From assembly GCF_015999335.1 (NCBI RefSeq), contig NZ_JAEACP010000007.1, forward strand, positions 124,001 to 188,000: a stretch of DNA of 64,000 nt, given 5' to 3'. Below, piece after piece: positions 44,574 to 53,690 of the stretch (the first letter of the stretch is position 1; the number at the start of each line of letters is the position of its first letter). A model generated the notes under the pieces. It ran no database searches and was not told the DNA's origin. It saw only the letters and a program-made list of their open reading frames with translations. Source of the DNA: Tabrizicola soli (lineage in GTDB: Bacteria; Pseudomonadota; Alphaproteobacteria; Rhodobacterales; Rhodobacteraceae). The position numbers were made by a program, and so were the translations under genes.

Positions 44574-45242
44574 ATGACCCAGAAGATCGCCGCCAAAGTC
44601 GCTCTCGTCACCGGCGCCTCGCGCGGCCTTGGCTCCGCCCTCGCCGGACAACTCGCGCTCCGGGGCTGGCAGGTGGTGGCCGTGGCCCGCACCGTCGGCG
44701 GGCTCGAGGAGCTGGACGACCGGGTGAAGGCGGCGGGCCTGCCGGGGGCGGGCGGGCTGACGCTCGCGCCGATGGATGTGACCAAGGACGATGCGATGCG
44801 GCATCTCTGCCGAAGCATCCACGACCGCTGGGGCGGACTGGGGCTCTGGGTCCATGCCGCGATCCATGCCGCGCCGCTGGCCCCGGCCGGGCATCTCGAC
44901 CAGAAGGACTGGGACAAGTCTCTGACCACCAACACCCGCGCCACCGGGATGCTGATCCCGATGGTCGAGCCGCTTCTGAAGGCGCATCGGGGCACGGCGC
45001 TGTTCCTCGATGATCCGCAGGCGGGAAAGCCCTTCTTCGGCTCCTATGGCGCGACCAAGGCGGCGCAGATCGCGCTGGCGCGAAGCTGGCAGGCCGAGAA
45101 CGCGAAGCACGGCCCCCGCGTGGTGATCGCGACCCCGGCAGGCATGCCGACCGCGACCCGCGCCCGCTTCTTCCCCGGCGAGGACCGGACGAAGCTGGCC
45201 GATCCCCAGGCAGAGGCCGCCCGGATCATCGACGCGCTCTGA
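44574..45242 (+). CDS. Short-chain dehydrogenase/reductase family protein
   Basis: 222 residues from ATG 44574 with AAGGA upstream. Rossmann TGASRGLGSALAGQLA and catalytic YGATK in FFGSYGATKAAQIALA are visible. The usual NNAG motif is replaced by VHAAIH and the catalytic-Ser region reads ALFLDDPQAGK, so the canonical Ser is not obvious. PRVVIATPAGMPTATRARFFPGED follows. Substrate unknown; activity may be altered. Confidence 0.87.
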   Translation: MTQKIAAKVALVTGASRGLGSALAGQLALRGWQVVAVARTVGGLEELDDRVKAAGLPGAGGLTLAPMDVTKDDAMRHLCRSIHDRWGGLGLWVHAAIHAAPLAPAGHLDQKDWDKSLTTNTRATGMLIPMVEPLLKAHRGTALFLDDPQAGKPFFGSYGATKAAQIALARSWQAENAKHGPRVVIATPAGMPTATRARFFPGEDRTKLADPQAEAARIIDAL

Positions 45243-45250
45243 GCCGGGGT

Positions 45251-45294
45251 CAAATTCCTTCGAAGGAATTTGCAAATCCTTTCGAAAGGATTTG
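45251..45294. repeat. Twin palindrome, copy 2 (perfect)
   Basis: Two perfect 22-base palindromes directly abut: arms CAAATTCCTTC / GAAGGAATTTG (45251-45272) and CAAATCCTTTC / GAAAGGATTTG (45273-45294). They lie between the SDR gene and the convergent PLP-lyase gene, whose stop begins 6 bases later. They could end transcription in both directions. Confidence 0.88.
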
Positions 45295-45299
45295 GCGCC

Positions 45300-46406
45300 C
45301 TACCCCGCCAGGGCACCCCTGATTCCGCGCCAAAGCTCCTCGACCGGCTCGATCCCGGCCGACAGGCGGATGAAGCCCTCGGGCACCGCATCGCCCCAGC
45401 GCGCCCGGCGCTCGGCCGAGGAATGGGTCGCGCCGAAGCTGGTGGATTGCGCCAGATAGGGACAGGCGGACAGGAACCGCTCGGCCACCCCGGCATCGGC
45501 CAGGGTGAAGCCGATCAGGAAGCCGCCGTTGGCCATCTGGCTGCCGACCAGCCGGTGCGAGACATCGCCCGGCAGGCCCGGATAGCGCAGCCCGCGCACG
45601 GCGGGATGGGCGGCCAACCGTTCGGCGATGGTCCCGGCCGAGGCGCACATCCGCTCCAGCCGCAGTTCCAGCGTCTCGAGCCCCCGGTGCAGGAGCCAGG
45701 CCTCGAAGGGCCCCAGCACCGCGCCGGAAAGCCGCCGCCAGTCGCCCACCCGGGCCATCAGCACCGGATCGCGCCCCGCGACATGGCCCGCCAAGAGGTC
45801 GGAATGGCCGCCGGGGGCCTTGGTGTCGGCGGCGACGACCAGGTCGGCGCCAAGGTCCAGCGGGCGCTGCAGGAAAGGGGTCATCGTGGTGTTGTCCACC
45901 ACCACCCGCGCCCCCGCCGCACGGGCCCGCGCCGCGACCGCGCCTATGTCGCAGACCTCGAGACCGGGGTTCGACGGCGTTTCCATATAGACCAGCGCCG
46001 CCCCGGTGAAATCGGCCGTGTCATAGCCCGTGGTCGGCAGGAAATCCGCCGCGACGCCCAGCCCGCGCAGGAAATCCGTCGCCAGCACTCGGGTCACGTA
46101 GTAGCCGTCGGCGGGCAGGATCACCCGGTCGCCCGCCTTCAGGCAGGCGAAGAGCGCGGCCGAGATCGCGGCCATGCCCGAGGGGAAGGCGACGGTCTCG
46201 GCTTCCTCCAGCAGCGAGAGCTGCGCCTCGAGCTCGCTCCAGCCCGGATTGCCGGCGCGGGCATAGCCATAGGCCCCGGTGCCGTTCGCGGGCAGATGGA
46301 AGGTCGTGGCCGGGGTGATCGGCGGGGCGACCGGATCGCCGGGGGCGAGGCCCGCCTTGCGGTGGTGCAGAAGCCGCGCGGCGCGGCGGGCGTTGTCATC
46401 GTTCAT
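45300..46406 (-). CDS. Cys/Met-metabolism PLP-dependent enzyme (cystathionine lyase/synthase-like)
   Basis: 368 residues. N-terminal GLAPGDPVAPPITPATTFHLP; FPSGMAAISAALFA; METPSNPGLEVCDI; VVVDNTTMTPF; the PLP lysine in AADTKAPGGHSDLL (the usual ATKY is DTKA here); C-terminal FIRLSAGIEPVEELWRGI. It could cleave or form a C-S bond, or act on another gamma-substituted amino acid. It is the last gene of the methylated-amine operon, 3 bases after the preceding stop. Confidence 0.88.
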   Translation of the reverse strand: MNDDNARRAARLLHHRKAGLAPGDPVAPPITPATTFHLPANGTGAYGYARAGNPGWSELEAQLSLLEEAETVAFPSGMAAISAALFACLKAGDRVILPADGYYVTRVLATDFLRGLGVAADFLPTTGYDTADFTGAALVYMETPSNPGLEVCDIGAVAARARAAGARVVVDNTTMTPFLQRPLDLGADLVVAADTKAPGGHSDLLAGHVAGRDPVLMARVGDWRRLSGAVLGPFEAWLLHRGLETLELRLERMCASAGTIAERLAAHPAVRGLRYPGLPGDVSHRLVGSQMANGGFLIGFTLADAGVAERFLSACPYLAQSTSFGATHSSAERRARWGDAVPEGFIRLSAGIEPVEELWRGIRGALAG

Positions 46407-46409
46407 GGG

Positions 46410-47309
46410 TCACTCCAGCCGGGCCGGAAAGCCGGGCGCGCGCAGGTCGGTGCCGAGAAGGTCCTCGAGCAGTCTGGCGATCATCGGCGACTGCGCCTCG
46501 CCGCCATAGGCCGCCTTCGCGGCGATATAGGTCTGGTGGGTGATCGAGGCGAGATCCAGCGGCACGCCGAATTCCTTGCCGAAGCCGAGGGCGAAGCCCA
46601 GGTCCTTCAGCGCCAGATCCACCGAGAAGGCGATATCGTAGGATCCGTTCAGGATCAGCGCGCCCTCGGTCTCGTGCACGAAGCTGTTGCCGGAGGAGGC
46701 CTGGATCGCCTGCCAGGACTGGCCGAGATCGAGCCCGCCGCGTTTGGCCAGCATCAGCGCCTCGGAGGTGGCCTTGAGATGGATGAAGGCCAGCATGTTG
46801 GTGATGACCTTGATCACCGCCGCAGACCCCAGCGGCCCCATGTGGAAGATGCGCTGGCCGAGGGTCGAGAGCGCCGGGCGGTGCATCTCGAAAAGCTCCC
46901 GCTCGCCGCCAACCAGCACCGTGATCTCGCCCCGCGCGGCGAGATGGACGCCGCCCGTCACCGGCGCCTCGAGAAGCCGCACCTCGCCGGTCCGCGCCAG
47001 GCCGGCGAGCCGCAACACGTCGTCGCGGCCGAGGGTGGAGTTCTCGATCCAGGTGGCGCCGGGTTTCAGGCCGGTCAGGAGTTCCGCCAGCACCGCCTCG
47101 GATGCGGCGGGGGAAGGCAGGCAGGTGAAGACATGGTCCACCTCGCCCGCCAGCGCCGTGACCGAGGGCGCAACCCGCGCCCCCAGCGCCGCCTGCCGTT
47201 CGGCAAGGGCGGGGTTGCGGTCATGGACGGTGACCGCGTGCCCGGCTTTCAGCAGGCTCGCCGCGAGATGGCCGCCCAGATTGCCAAGCCCGATATAGCC
47301 ATAGCGCAT
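46410..47309 (-). CDS. NAD(P)-dependent oxidoreductase, 3-hydroxyisobutyrate dehydrogenase family
   Basis: 299 residues. Rossmann GYIGLGNLGGHLAASLL; substrate loop EAPVTGGVHLAARGEITVLVGG; catalytic Lys in GSAAVIKVITNMLAFIHLKATSEAL; C-terminal LALKDLGFALGFGKEFGVPLDLA. Beta-hydroxyacid dehydrogenases of this family oxidise small 3-hydroxy acids or reduce the semialdehydes. It lies between an aldehyde dehydrogenase and a PLP lyase, suggesting turnover of a carbon skeleton left after demethylation. Confidence 0.91.
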   Translation of the reverse strand: MRYGYIGLGNLGGHLAASLLKAGHAVTVHDRNPALAERQAALGARVAPSVTALAGEVDHVFTCLPSPAASEAVLAELLTGLKPGATWIENSTLGRDDVLRLAGLARTGEVRLLEAPVTGGVHLAARGEITVLVGGERELFEMHRPALSTLGQRIFHMGPLGSAAVIKVITNMLAFIHLKATSEALMLAKRGGLDLGQSWQAIQASSGNSFVHETEGALILNGSYDIAFSVDLALKDLGFALGFGKEFGVPLDLASITHQTYIAAKAAYGGEAQSPMIARLLEDLLGTDLRAPGFPARLE

Positions 47310-47325
47310 CGTTTCCTCCCCGCGC

Positions 47326-47369
47326 CGATTTCCGGACGGAAATCGTGCCGAAATCCGTCCGGATTTCGG
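47326..47369. repeat. Twin palindrome, copy 3
   Basis: Arms CGATTTCCG / CGGAAATCG around GA (47326-47345) match copy 1 at 40465. A second palindrome CCGAAATCCG / CGGATTTCGG (47348-47369) follows after two bases. It fills the spacer between the aldehyde dehydrogenase stop and the oxidoreductase start inside the operon. Confidence 0.85.
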
Positions 47370-48800
47370 TCACTCTCCGTAGCCGACGATGCCCTTGACC
47401 TCGCAGAAGTCATGGATGCCCCAGTCGGCATATTCGCGGCCGTTGCCGGACTGCTTGTAGCCGCCGAAGGGCGCGGAGGTGTCCCAGTCGGGATAGTTCA
47501 GGTTCACGGTCCCGGCGCGCAGCTTGCGGGCCACCGGCTTCGCGTCCTCAACCGGACCGGCGATATAGGCGGCAAGGCCGTAGACCGTGTCGTTGGCCTG
47601 CCGGATCGCGTCCTCGATCGAGTCGTAGGGCTGGATCGCCAGCACCGGGCCGAAGATCTCCTCCTTCGAGATGGTCATCGAATTGACCACATCGCCGAAG
47701 ACCGTGGGCCGCACGAACCAGCCGCGGTTCAGGTCCGCCGGCCGGCCCACGCCGCCGGTGACCAGGGTCGCGCCCTCGTCGATGCCGGCCTGGATCAGGC
47801 GCTGCACCTTATCGAACTGGAGTTTCGAGACCAGCGGGCCAAGGACGGTGGCCTCGTCGCGCGGATCGCCGGTGACGATCGCCTCGGCGGCCTCCTTCGC
47901 GGCGGCCAGCGCCTCGGCCTGCCGGGCGCGGGGCACCAGCATCCGGGTCGGCGCGTCGCAGGACTGGCCGGTGTTCGACATCACCGCGTTGACGCCCGCC
48001 GCCACCGCCTCGGCGATGTCGGCGGTGGGCAGGATGATGTTCGGGCTCTTGCCGCCCAGTTCCTGCGCCACGCGCTTCACCGTGGGGGCGGCGGCGGCGG
48101 CGATGGCGGTCCCGGCGCGGGTCGAGCCGGTGAAGGAGACCATGTCGACCTCCGGGTGCTCCGACATCCGCGCGCCGACCTCGGGACCCGCGCCGTGAAC
48201 CAGGTTGAAGACACCGGGCGGCACGCCCGCATCATGCAGCACCTGCGCGAAGAGCGTGCCGGACAGGGGCGCGATCTCCGACGGTTTCAGCACCATGGTG
48301 CAGCCCGCGATCAGCGCCGGGGCGACCTTGCAGGCGATCTGGTTCATCGGCCAGTTCCAGGGCGTGATCAGCGAGCAGACGCCGATCCCCTCGTAGACGA
48401 TCCGGGTCGAACCCCGGTTGTATTCCCAGACCATCTCCTCGGCGGCCTTGATCGTCGCCTCGATATGGACCTGGCCGGCCCAGGCCTGGGCATTGCGCGC
48501 CCAGGTGATCGGCGCGCCCATCTCGGTCGACATCACTTGCGCGAAATCCTCGTAGCGCGCGTTGTAGACCTCGAGAATCCGCTTCACCAGCGCGATGCGG
48601 TCCTTGACCGGAGTATAGGTCCAGCCGTCGAAGGCCGCGCGGGCGGCCATGATGGCGCGGTCGGCGTCCTCGCGGTTGCCCATGGCGACCTCGCAGACGA
48701 TCTCCTCGGTCGCAGGGTTCTCCACCCCGAGGCGTGCGGTCGAGACCGGATCGACCCACTGGCCATTGATGTAGAATTTCAGCATGTTGGCGGGGATCAT
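47370..48800 (-). CDS. Aldehyde dehydrogenase family protein
   Basis: 476 residues from ATG 48800, with GAGG 6 bases upstream and 7 bases after the MttB-like stop; an ATG at 48785 is also possible. LITPWNWPMNQIACKVAPALIAGCTMVLKPSE for NAD, VSFTGSTRAG, catalytic Glu in VAQELGGKSPNI, catalytic Cys in NTGQSCDAPTRML, and EIFGPVLAIQPYDS. It probably oxidises an aldehyde released in the pathway of the operon, such as a methylated-amine skeleton or formaldehyde adduct. Confidence 0.94.
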   Translation of the reverse strand: MIPANMLKFYINGQWVDPVSTARLGVENPATEEIVCEVAMGNREDADRAIMAARAAFDGWTYTPVKDRIALVKRILEVYNARYEDFAQVMSTEMGAPITWARNAQAWAGQVHIEATIKAAEEMVWEYNRGSTRIVYEGIGVCSLITPWNWPMNQIACKVAPALIAGCTMVLKPSEIAPLSGTLFAQVLHDAGVPPGVFNLVHGAGPEVGARMSEHPEVDMVSFTGSTRAGTAIAAAAAPTVKRVAQELGGKSPNIILPTADIAEAVAAGVNAVMSNTGQSCDAPTRMLVPRARQAEALAAAKEAAEAIVTGDPRDEATVLGPLVSKLQFDKVQRLIQAGIDEGATLVTGGVGRPADLNRGWFVRPTVFGDVVNSMTISKEEIFGPVLAIQPYDSIEDAIRQANDTVYGLAAYIAGPVEDAKPVARKLRAGTVNLNYPDWDTSAPFGGYKQSGNGREYADWGIHDFCEVKGIVGYGE

Positions 48801-48807
48801 TGCGACC

Positions 48808-50361
48808 TCACTTGAAGCAGATGTTGAAGCGGGCGCGGATGGCGCGGTCGATCTCGGGATCGACGCGGCAACCCGCCCTGGCGAGGATAGAGTTCTTGCG
48901 CGCGATGGCCGTGTCAAGCAGCAAGGGCTTGCCGGCCTCGTTCCATTCCTTCGGCGACATGCGGTTGCCGACATTGGGGTAGATGTATTCGGTCTGCATC
49001 AGCTTCAGCGTCTGGTCCGAGCCGAGGTAATGGCCCGGCCCGCCGAGGCAGACCTCCTTCATCGCGTCGAGGCTGGTCGAGTCGGGCGTCACGTCGATCC
49101 CCCGCACCAGCCGCATGGCCTGGCCCAGAAGGTCGTCGCCCAGGACCAGGCTTTCCAGGCAGAAGCCCAGAAGCGAGGCATGCATCCCCACCGCCTCGTA
49201 GCACATGTTGAGGCCCGCGAGCCCGGCCAGCGCATTGGTGATCCCCTGTTCCCACCCGGCCTGCATGTCCGGCAGCTTGGAGTCCGAGATCCCCGAGGCC
49301 GCCCCGCCGGGCAGGTCATAGTAGCGGTGCATCTGCGCGCAGCCGGCGGTCAAAAGCGCCTGTTCGGCGCTGCCGCCCGACATAGCCCCGGTGCGCAGGT
49401 CGCTGACGAAGGGCCAGGTGCCGAAGATCGCCGGCGCGCCGGGCCTGATCGCGTTGACATAGACCACGCCCGCCAGGCATTCGGCCACCGCCTGCACGAT
49501 AGTCAGCGCGATCGGCGCGGGGCTGGTCGCGCCCGCCTGCCCGGCCGAAAGAAGGAGCATCGGCATCCCGCGCCGGATGCAGTCCTCCATGGTGATGCAG
49601 GATTCCTCGGCGAACTTCATCGGCGGGACGACGAAGCAGTTGGAATTCGAAACGAAGGGCCGCTTCAGCCATTTCTCCTCGCCGCCCGCGACCATGTATA
49701 GCATCTCGAAGCAGTCGGCGACATGGGACGGGTCGGAGAAGGAGGTGCCGACATGCTTGGTCGTCCCCGCAAGACAGCCGTAGAGAGTGTTGAGGTCCAT
49801 GTCCTTGTTGTCGGGGACATCGCGGCAGACCATGGTGCGCTGGTAGAAGTGGATGTTGTCCAGGTTGTCCACCAGCCGCGCCGCGTCATACAGGTCCTGC
49901 GCGGTCGAATCGCGATAGTCCAGCGTCACCGGATCGACGATATGCACCGCCGCCCCCGCGGTGCCGTAATGCACATTGGTCCCGGTCAGGTGCAGGTCGT
50001 GCTTCGGGTCGCGGGCATGGAGCGTGATGTCGCGCGCGGCCTTGGCCAACATGTCCTCGACCAAGGCGCGGGGAAAGCGGATGCGGCCGTCGTCGCCCTG
50101 GATCGCTCCCGCCTCGGTCAGAAGCTTCACGCCCGAGGGCGAGGCCTGGGAGAGGCCGATCTGCTCCAGCGCATCCAGCGCGGCGGCATGGATCTGCTGG
50201 ACGCCTGCCTCGGTCAGGGGCTTGTACTGCCCTCCCGGCAGGCCGCCACGGACGGGGCGGATGTCTTCGGCCAGAGGGGCCGCGCGCAGCGCCACCCGGG
50301 CCTGGCGGCCCCCGGAACGGCGGGCGCGGGCGGGTTCGCAGATGTCACCAATCTCGGTCAT
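48808..50361 (-). CDS. Trimethylamine methyltransferase (MttB)-family protein, non-pyrrolysine
   Basis: 517 residues from ATG 50361 with AAGGGG upstream. MttB-family features: TEAGVQQIHAAALDALEQIGL, HYGTAGAAVHIVD, QAGATSPAPIALTIVQAVAECLAGVV, and GGPGHYLGSDQTLKLMQTEYIYP. The frame is uninterrupted, so there is no amber pyrrolysine codon. Relatives demethylate quaternary amines (glycine betaine, proline betaine, carnitine) by passing the methyl to a corrinoid protein. No corrinoid protein (MttC) or RamA gene is in the window, so the acceptor is unknown. Confidence 0.92.
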   Translation of the reverse strand: MTEIGDICEPARARRSGGRQARVALRAAPLAEDIRPVRGGLPGGQYKPLTEAGVQQIHAAALDALEQIGLSQASPSGVKLLTEAGAIQGDDGRIRFPRALVEDMLAKAARDITLHARDPKHDLHLTGTNVHYGTAGAAVHIVDPVTLDYRDSTAQDLYDAARLVDNLDNIHFYQRTMVCRDVPDNKDMDLNTLYGCLAGTTKHVGTSFSDPSHVADCFEMLYMVAGGEEKWLKRPFVSNSNCFVVPPMKFAEESCITMEDCIRRGMPMLLLSAGQAGATSPAPIALTIVQAVAECLAGVVYVNAIRPGAPAIFGTWPFVSDLRTGAMSGGSAEQALLTAGCAQMHRYYDLPGGAASGISDSKLPDMQAGWEQGITNALAGLAGLNMCYEAVGMHASLLGFCLESLVLGDDLLGQAMRLVRGIDVTPDSTSLDAMKEVCLGGPGHYLGSDQTLKLMQTEYIYPNVGNRMSPKEWNEAGKPLLLDTAIARKNSILARAGCRVDPEIDRAIRARFNICFK

Positions 50362-51187
50362 TGGGGGTCCCCTTGAGAAGAAGTGCGTCGATCTCGTCGC
50401 CACTGGCGGCGCCGGCGAGGGGGGCGAAACTGCCCTGCCCCAGCATCGCGCCGACGGAATCGCGAATGGCGGCATGGGCGAGGCGGGCGATCTGGCTGCC
50501 GGTGGAGATGCGGCGGATGCCCATGGCGGCAAGCCCGGCCACGGTCATGGCCTTCAGCGGCCCGGCGGCCAGGGCGTTGACGGGTTTCGTGACGGCGGCC
50601 AGCACCTGCGCCAGCTCCCCGCGGCCGGGCGGAACCGGCAGGTAAAGAAGGTCGGCCCCCGCCGCCTCGAAGGCCTGCAGGCGGCGGATGCCCTCGGCCA
50701 GGGTATAGGTGCCGTGCATCACCCCGTCGGCGCGGGCGCAGAAGACGAAGGGGCGGCCAAGCGACCGGGCCGCTGCCGCCCCGGCCCGGATCCGTTCGAC
50801 CGCAAGGCCGAAGTCATGGGCGGGCGCGCCGGGGGCGATCCGGGTATCCTCGACGCTGATCCCGGAAAGCCCCGCCTCACCCGCCAGCCGCACGGTTTCG
50901 GCCACCACCTCGGGGGCATCGCCGAAGCCGTTCTCGAAATCGCCCGAGACCGGCAGGCCGGTCGCGGCCAGCAGGTCCTGGGCATGGGCCAATGCCTCGT
51001 CGCGGCTGACCCCGCCCAGGTCGGGGCGGCCGAGGGTGAAGGCATGCGCGGCGGAGGAGGTCGCCAGCGCCCTCGCCCCCAGCGCCGCCATCATCCGCGC
51101 GCTGCCCCGGTCCCAGGGGTTCGGAATGACGAAACAGCCCGACTGGTGCAGGTCGTGAAAGGCCTGGTGCCGGGCTGCGAGCGTCAT
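50345..51187 (-). CDS. Isocitrate lyase/PEP mutase superfamily protein
   Basis: 280 residues. FHDLHQSGCFVIPNPWDRGSARMMAALGARALATSS, LPVSGDFENGFGDAPEVVAETVRLAGEAGLSGISVEDT, and FCARADGVMHG are typical of the carboxy-PEP mutase/oxaloacetate-decarboxylase branch. The Asp and Glu in GDFENGFG likely bind magnesium. Its 3' end overlaps the mttB-like gene by 17 bases and its 5' end overlaps the dehydrogenase gene by 4, so it is firmly in the operon. Its exact reaction is unknown; a C-C bond lyase is the family norm. Confidence 0.9.
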   Translation of the reverse strand: MTLAARHQAFHDLHQSGCFVIPNPWDRGSARMMAALGARALATSSAAHAFTLGRPDLGGVSRDEALAHAQDLLAATGLPVSGDFENGFGDAPEVVAETVRLAGEAGLSGISVEDTRIAPGAPAHDFGLAVERIRAGAAAARSLGRPFVFCARADGVMHGTYTLAEGIRRLQAFEAAGADLLYLPVPPGRGELAQVLAAVTKPVNALAAGPLKAMTVAGLAAMGIRRISTGSQIARLAHAAIRDSVGAMLGQGSFAPLAGAASGDEIDALLLKGTPNDRDW

Positions 51188-53622
51188 GCGCGGACCCTTT
51201 CGCTGGCCGGATCGTGCATCGGCGCCAGGCTGGCGATCGCCTCGTGCCGCTGGCCCGCGACCTCGATCTCGTAGCGCGAGGACAGGATGTCGTCCTCGCT
51301 CTGCCCCTTGGCCGGGACATAGCCCATGCCGATGGCGCCGCCAAGGAAATGGCCGTAGTTGCCAGAGGTGACGGGCCCGACGATCCGCCCGTCGCGGACG
51401 ATGGCTTCGTTGTGGAACAGAAGCGGCTCGGGGTCTTTCAGGCGGAACTGGACCATGCGGCGGTCCAGCCCGGCCTGTTCCTTGCGCAGCACCGCGTCGC
51501 GGCCGATGAAGGCCGGTTTCTTGCGGCTGACGGTGAAGCCGAGGCCCGCCTCCAGCACATGATCCTCGTCGGTGATGTCATGGCCCCAGTGCCGATAGGC
51601 CTTCTCGATCCGGCAGCTGTCCAGCGTGTGGAGCCCGCAGAGCTTCAGGTCCGGCTGCGCCTCGATCAGCGCCTCGAAGACATGGGCGGTCTGGTCGGCC
51701 GAGACGTAAAGCTCCCAGCCCAGCTCGCCGACATAGGTCACGCGATGGGCGCGGGCGATCCCGAGGCCGATCTCGATTTCCCGCGCGGTGCCAAAGGGAT
51801 GCGCGTCATTGCTGAAGTCGTTGGGCGAGACCTTGGCCAGCACCTCGCGCGATTGCGGGCCCATGAGGCAGAGGACCGATTCCGCCGCCGTCACATCGGT
51901 GATGACCGCGAAATCCTCGCCGACCCGGGCGCGCATCCAGGCGAGGTTGCGCTGCAGGGTCGCACCCGGGACCACCGCGAGATAGGCGGTCCCGGACAGG
52001 CGCGTCACGGTAAGATCGGCCTCGATACCCCCGTTTTCATTCAGGAACATCGTATAGACGATCCGCCCCGGCGCCACATCCATCTGCGCCGAGGAGATCC
52101 GGTTCAGGAAGGCGCAGGCGTCGCGCCCCTCCACCCGGATCTTGCCGAAGCTGGTCATGTCGAAGAGACCCGCAGCCTCACGCACCGCCATGTGTTCGGC
52201 CTTCTGGTTCTCGAACCAGTTCTGCCGCTTCCAGGAGTAGCGGTATTCCCGCTCCTGCCCCTCGTTCGCGAACCAGTTCGCGCGCTCCCAGCCCGCCACC
52301 TCGCCGAAGACCGCGCCGCGCGCCTTCAGATGGTCGTGGATCGGCGAGCGCCGCACCCCCCGCGCGGTCTCGACCTGGCGATAGGGGAAATGGTCGGCGT
52401 AAAGAAGGCCCAGCGTCTCGGTCACCCGCTCCTTCAGGTAGCGGCGGTTCTTCTGGAAGGGCTGGGCGCGGCGGATATCGACCTCCCAGAGGTCGAAGGG
52501 CGCCTCGCCCTCGGTGATCCAATGCGCCAGCGCCTGCCCCGCACCGCCCGAGGAGACGATGCCGATCGAGTTGTAGCCGGCCGCGATCCAATAGCCCTTC
52601 AGCTCCGGCGCCTCGCCCAGGTAGTAGCGATCATCGGGGGTAAAGCTTTCGGGACCGTTGAAGAAGGTGTGGATGCCCGCGGTCTCGAACATCGGCATCC
52701 GGTTGGTCGCCATCTCGAGGATCGGCATGAAATGCTCCCAGTCCTCGGGCAGCGTGTCGAACTCGAAGTCCTTGCGGATGCCCTCCATCCCCCAGGGCTT
52801 GGCCTTCGGCTCGAAGGCGCCCAGCATCATCTTGCCGGCGTCCGACTTGTAATAGGCGCATTCGTCGGGAACCCGCAGCACCGGCAGGTCGCCCAGGCCC
52901 TGCACCGGCTCGGTCACCAGGTAGAAATGCTCGCAGGCGTGCAAGGGCAGCGTGACGCCGTTCTGGCCCGCCAGCTCGCGCCCCCACATGCCGCCGCAGT
53001 TGATCACCACATCCGCCTCGATATGGCCCGGCCCCGCCTCGCCTACGTAATCCACCCCGGTCACCCGGCCGTTCACGGTGGTCACGCCGGTGACGCAGGT
53101 CATCTCGTGGATCTTCGCGCCCCGCATCCGCGCGCCCTTGGCCAGCGCCATGGCGATGTTGGCCGGATCGCACTGGCCGTCCAGCGGCAGCGCCACCGCG
53201 CCGACCACGCCGTCGATGTTCAGATGCGGATATTTCGCCTTGGCCTCGGACGGGCTGATCTCATGCACCTCCACATCGAAGATGCGCGCGACGGTGGCCT
53301 GGCGCAGCAACTCTTCATGGCGCTCCTTGGTCAAGGCCACAGAAATCGAGCCGACCTGCTTCATGCCGGTGGCAACCCCGGTCTCCGCCTCCAGCCCGCG
53401 ATACAAATCCGCCGAATACTTCGCCAGCCGCGTCATGTTCGCCGACCCGCGCAGCTGTCCGATCAACCCCGCCGCGTGCCAGGTGGTGCCGGAAGTCAGC
53501 TTGCGCCGCTCCAGCAGCACCACATCGGTCCAGCCCGCCTTGGCCAGGTGATAGGCCACCGAACAGCCCGAGACCCCGCCTCCGATGACAACTGCGCGCG
53601 CCTTGGTTGGAATCCCGTTCAT
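51184..53622 (-). CDS. FAD-dependent demethylating dehydrogenase with GcvT domain (dimethylglycine/sarcosine dehydrogenase-like), paralogue A
   Basis: 812 residues. N-terminal FAD domain: VVIGGGVSGCSVAYHLAKAGW, then SGTTWHAAGLIGQLRGSANMTRLAKYS, typical of the family that oxidises N-methyl groups. The C-terminal half is GcvT-like (EAAGLFDMTSFGKIRVEGRDACAFL; YTMFLNENGGIEADLTVTRL; YVGELGWELYVSAD; KPAFIGRDAVL), which passes the carbon to tetrahydrofolate. The product would be methylene-THF. It overlaps the PEP-mutase-like gene by 4 bases. Confidence 0.93.
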   Translation of the reverse strand: MNGIPTKARAVVIGGGVSGCSVAYHLAKAGWTDVVLLERRKLTSGTTWHAAGLIGQLRGSANMTRLAKYSADLYRGLEAETGVATGMKQVGSISVALTKERHEELLRQATVARIFDVEVHEISPSEAKAKYPHLNIDGVVGAVALPLDGQCDPANIAMALAKGARMRGAKIHEMTCVTGVTTVNGRVTGVDYVGEAGPGHIEADVVINCGGMWGRELAGQNGVTLPLHACEHFYLVTEPVQGLGDLPVLRVPDECAYYKSDAGKMMLGAFEPKAKPWGMEGIRKDFEFDTLPEDWEHFMPILEMATNRMPMFETAGIHTFFNGPESFTPDDRYYLGEAPELKGYWIAAGYNSIGIVSSGGAGQALAHWITEGEAPFDLWEVDIRRAQPFQKNRRYLKERVTETLGLLYADHFPYRQVETARGVRRSPIHDHLKARGAVFGEVAGWERANWFANEGQEREYRYSWKRQNWFENQKAEHMAVREAAGLFDMTSFGKIRVEGRDACAFLNRISSAQMDVAPGRIVYTMFLNENGGIEADLTVTRLSGTAYLAVVPGATLQRNLAWMRARVGEDFAVITDVTAAESVLCLMGPQSREVLAKVSPNDFSNDAHPFGTAREIEIGLGIARAHRVTYVGELGWELYVSADQTAHVFEALIEAQPDLKLCGLHTLDSCRIEKAYRHWGHDITDEDHVLEAGLGFTVSRKKPAFIGRDAVLRKEQAGLDRRMVQFRLKDPEPLLFHNEAIVRDGRIVGPVTSGNYGHFLGGAIGMGYVPAKGQSEDDILSSRYEIEVAGQRHEAIASLAPMHDPASERVRA

Positions 53623-53633
53623 TGCCGTTCCCC

Positions 53634-53690
53634 GTAGGGTGCGCTACAGCGCACCGCGCTTCAAAATGGTGCGCTATAGCGCACCCTACG
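53634..53690. repeat. GTAGGGTGCGC paired palindromes
   Basis: Left copy GTAGGGTGCGCTACAGCGCACC (53634-53655) and right copy GGTGCGCTATAGCGCACCCTAC (53668-53689) face each other across 12 bases. The right one provides the TAG stop (53686-53688) of the upstream dehydrogenase gene. The unit matches 35256-35338. Confidence 0.85.

Noticed and set aside
44523-44574. An earlier start for the SDR gene (44523)
   Set aside because: It would translate the mosaic repeat as a basic leader; ATG 44574 has a ribosome-binding site and begins at the usual distance before the Rossmann motif.
45270-48815. A plus-strand frame of over 1,100 codons opposite the PLP lyase, oxidoreductase and aldehyde dehydrogenase genes
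   Set aside because: The minus strand encodes three intact enzymes with catalytic motifs. The plus-strand product is low-complexity and without homology signs.
48808-50361. Pyrrolysine-containing trimethylamine methyltransferase
   Set aside because: The reading frame has no internal TAG; it ends with a TGA, so it belongs to the non-pyrrolysine branch.
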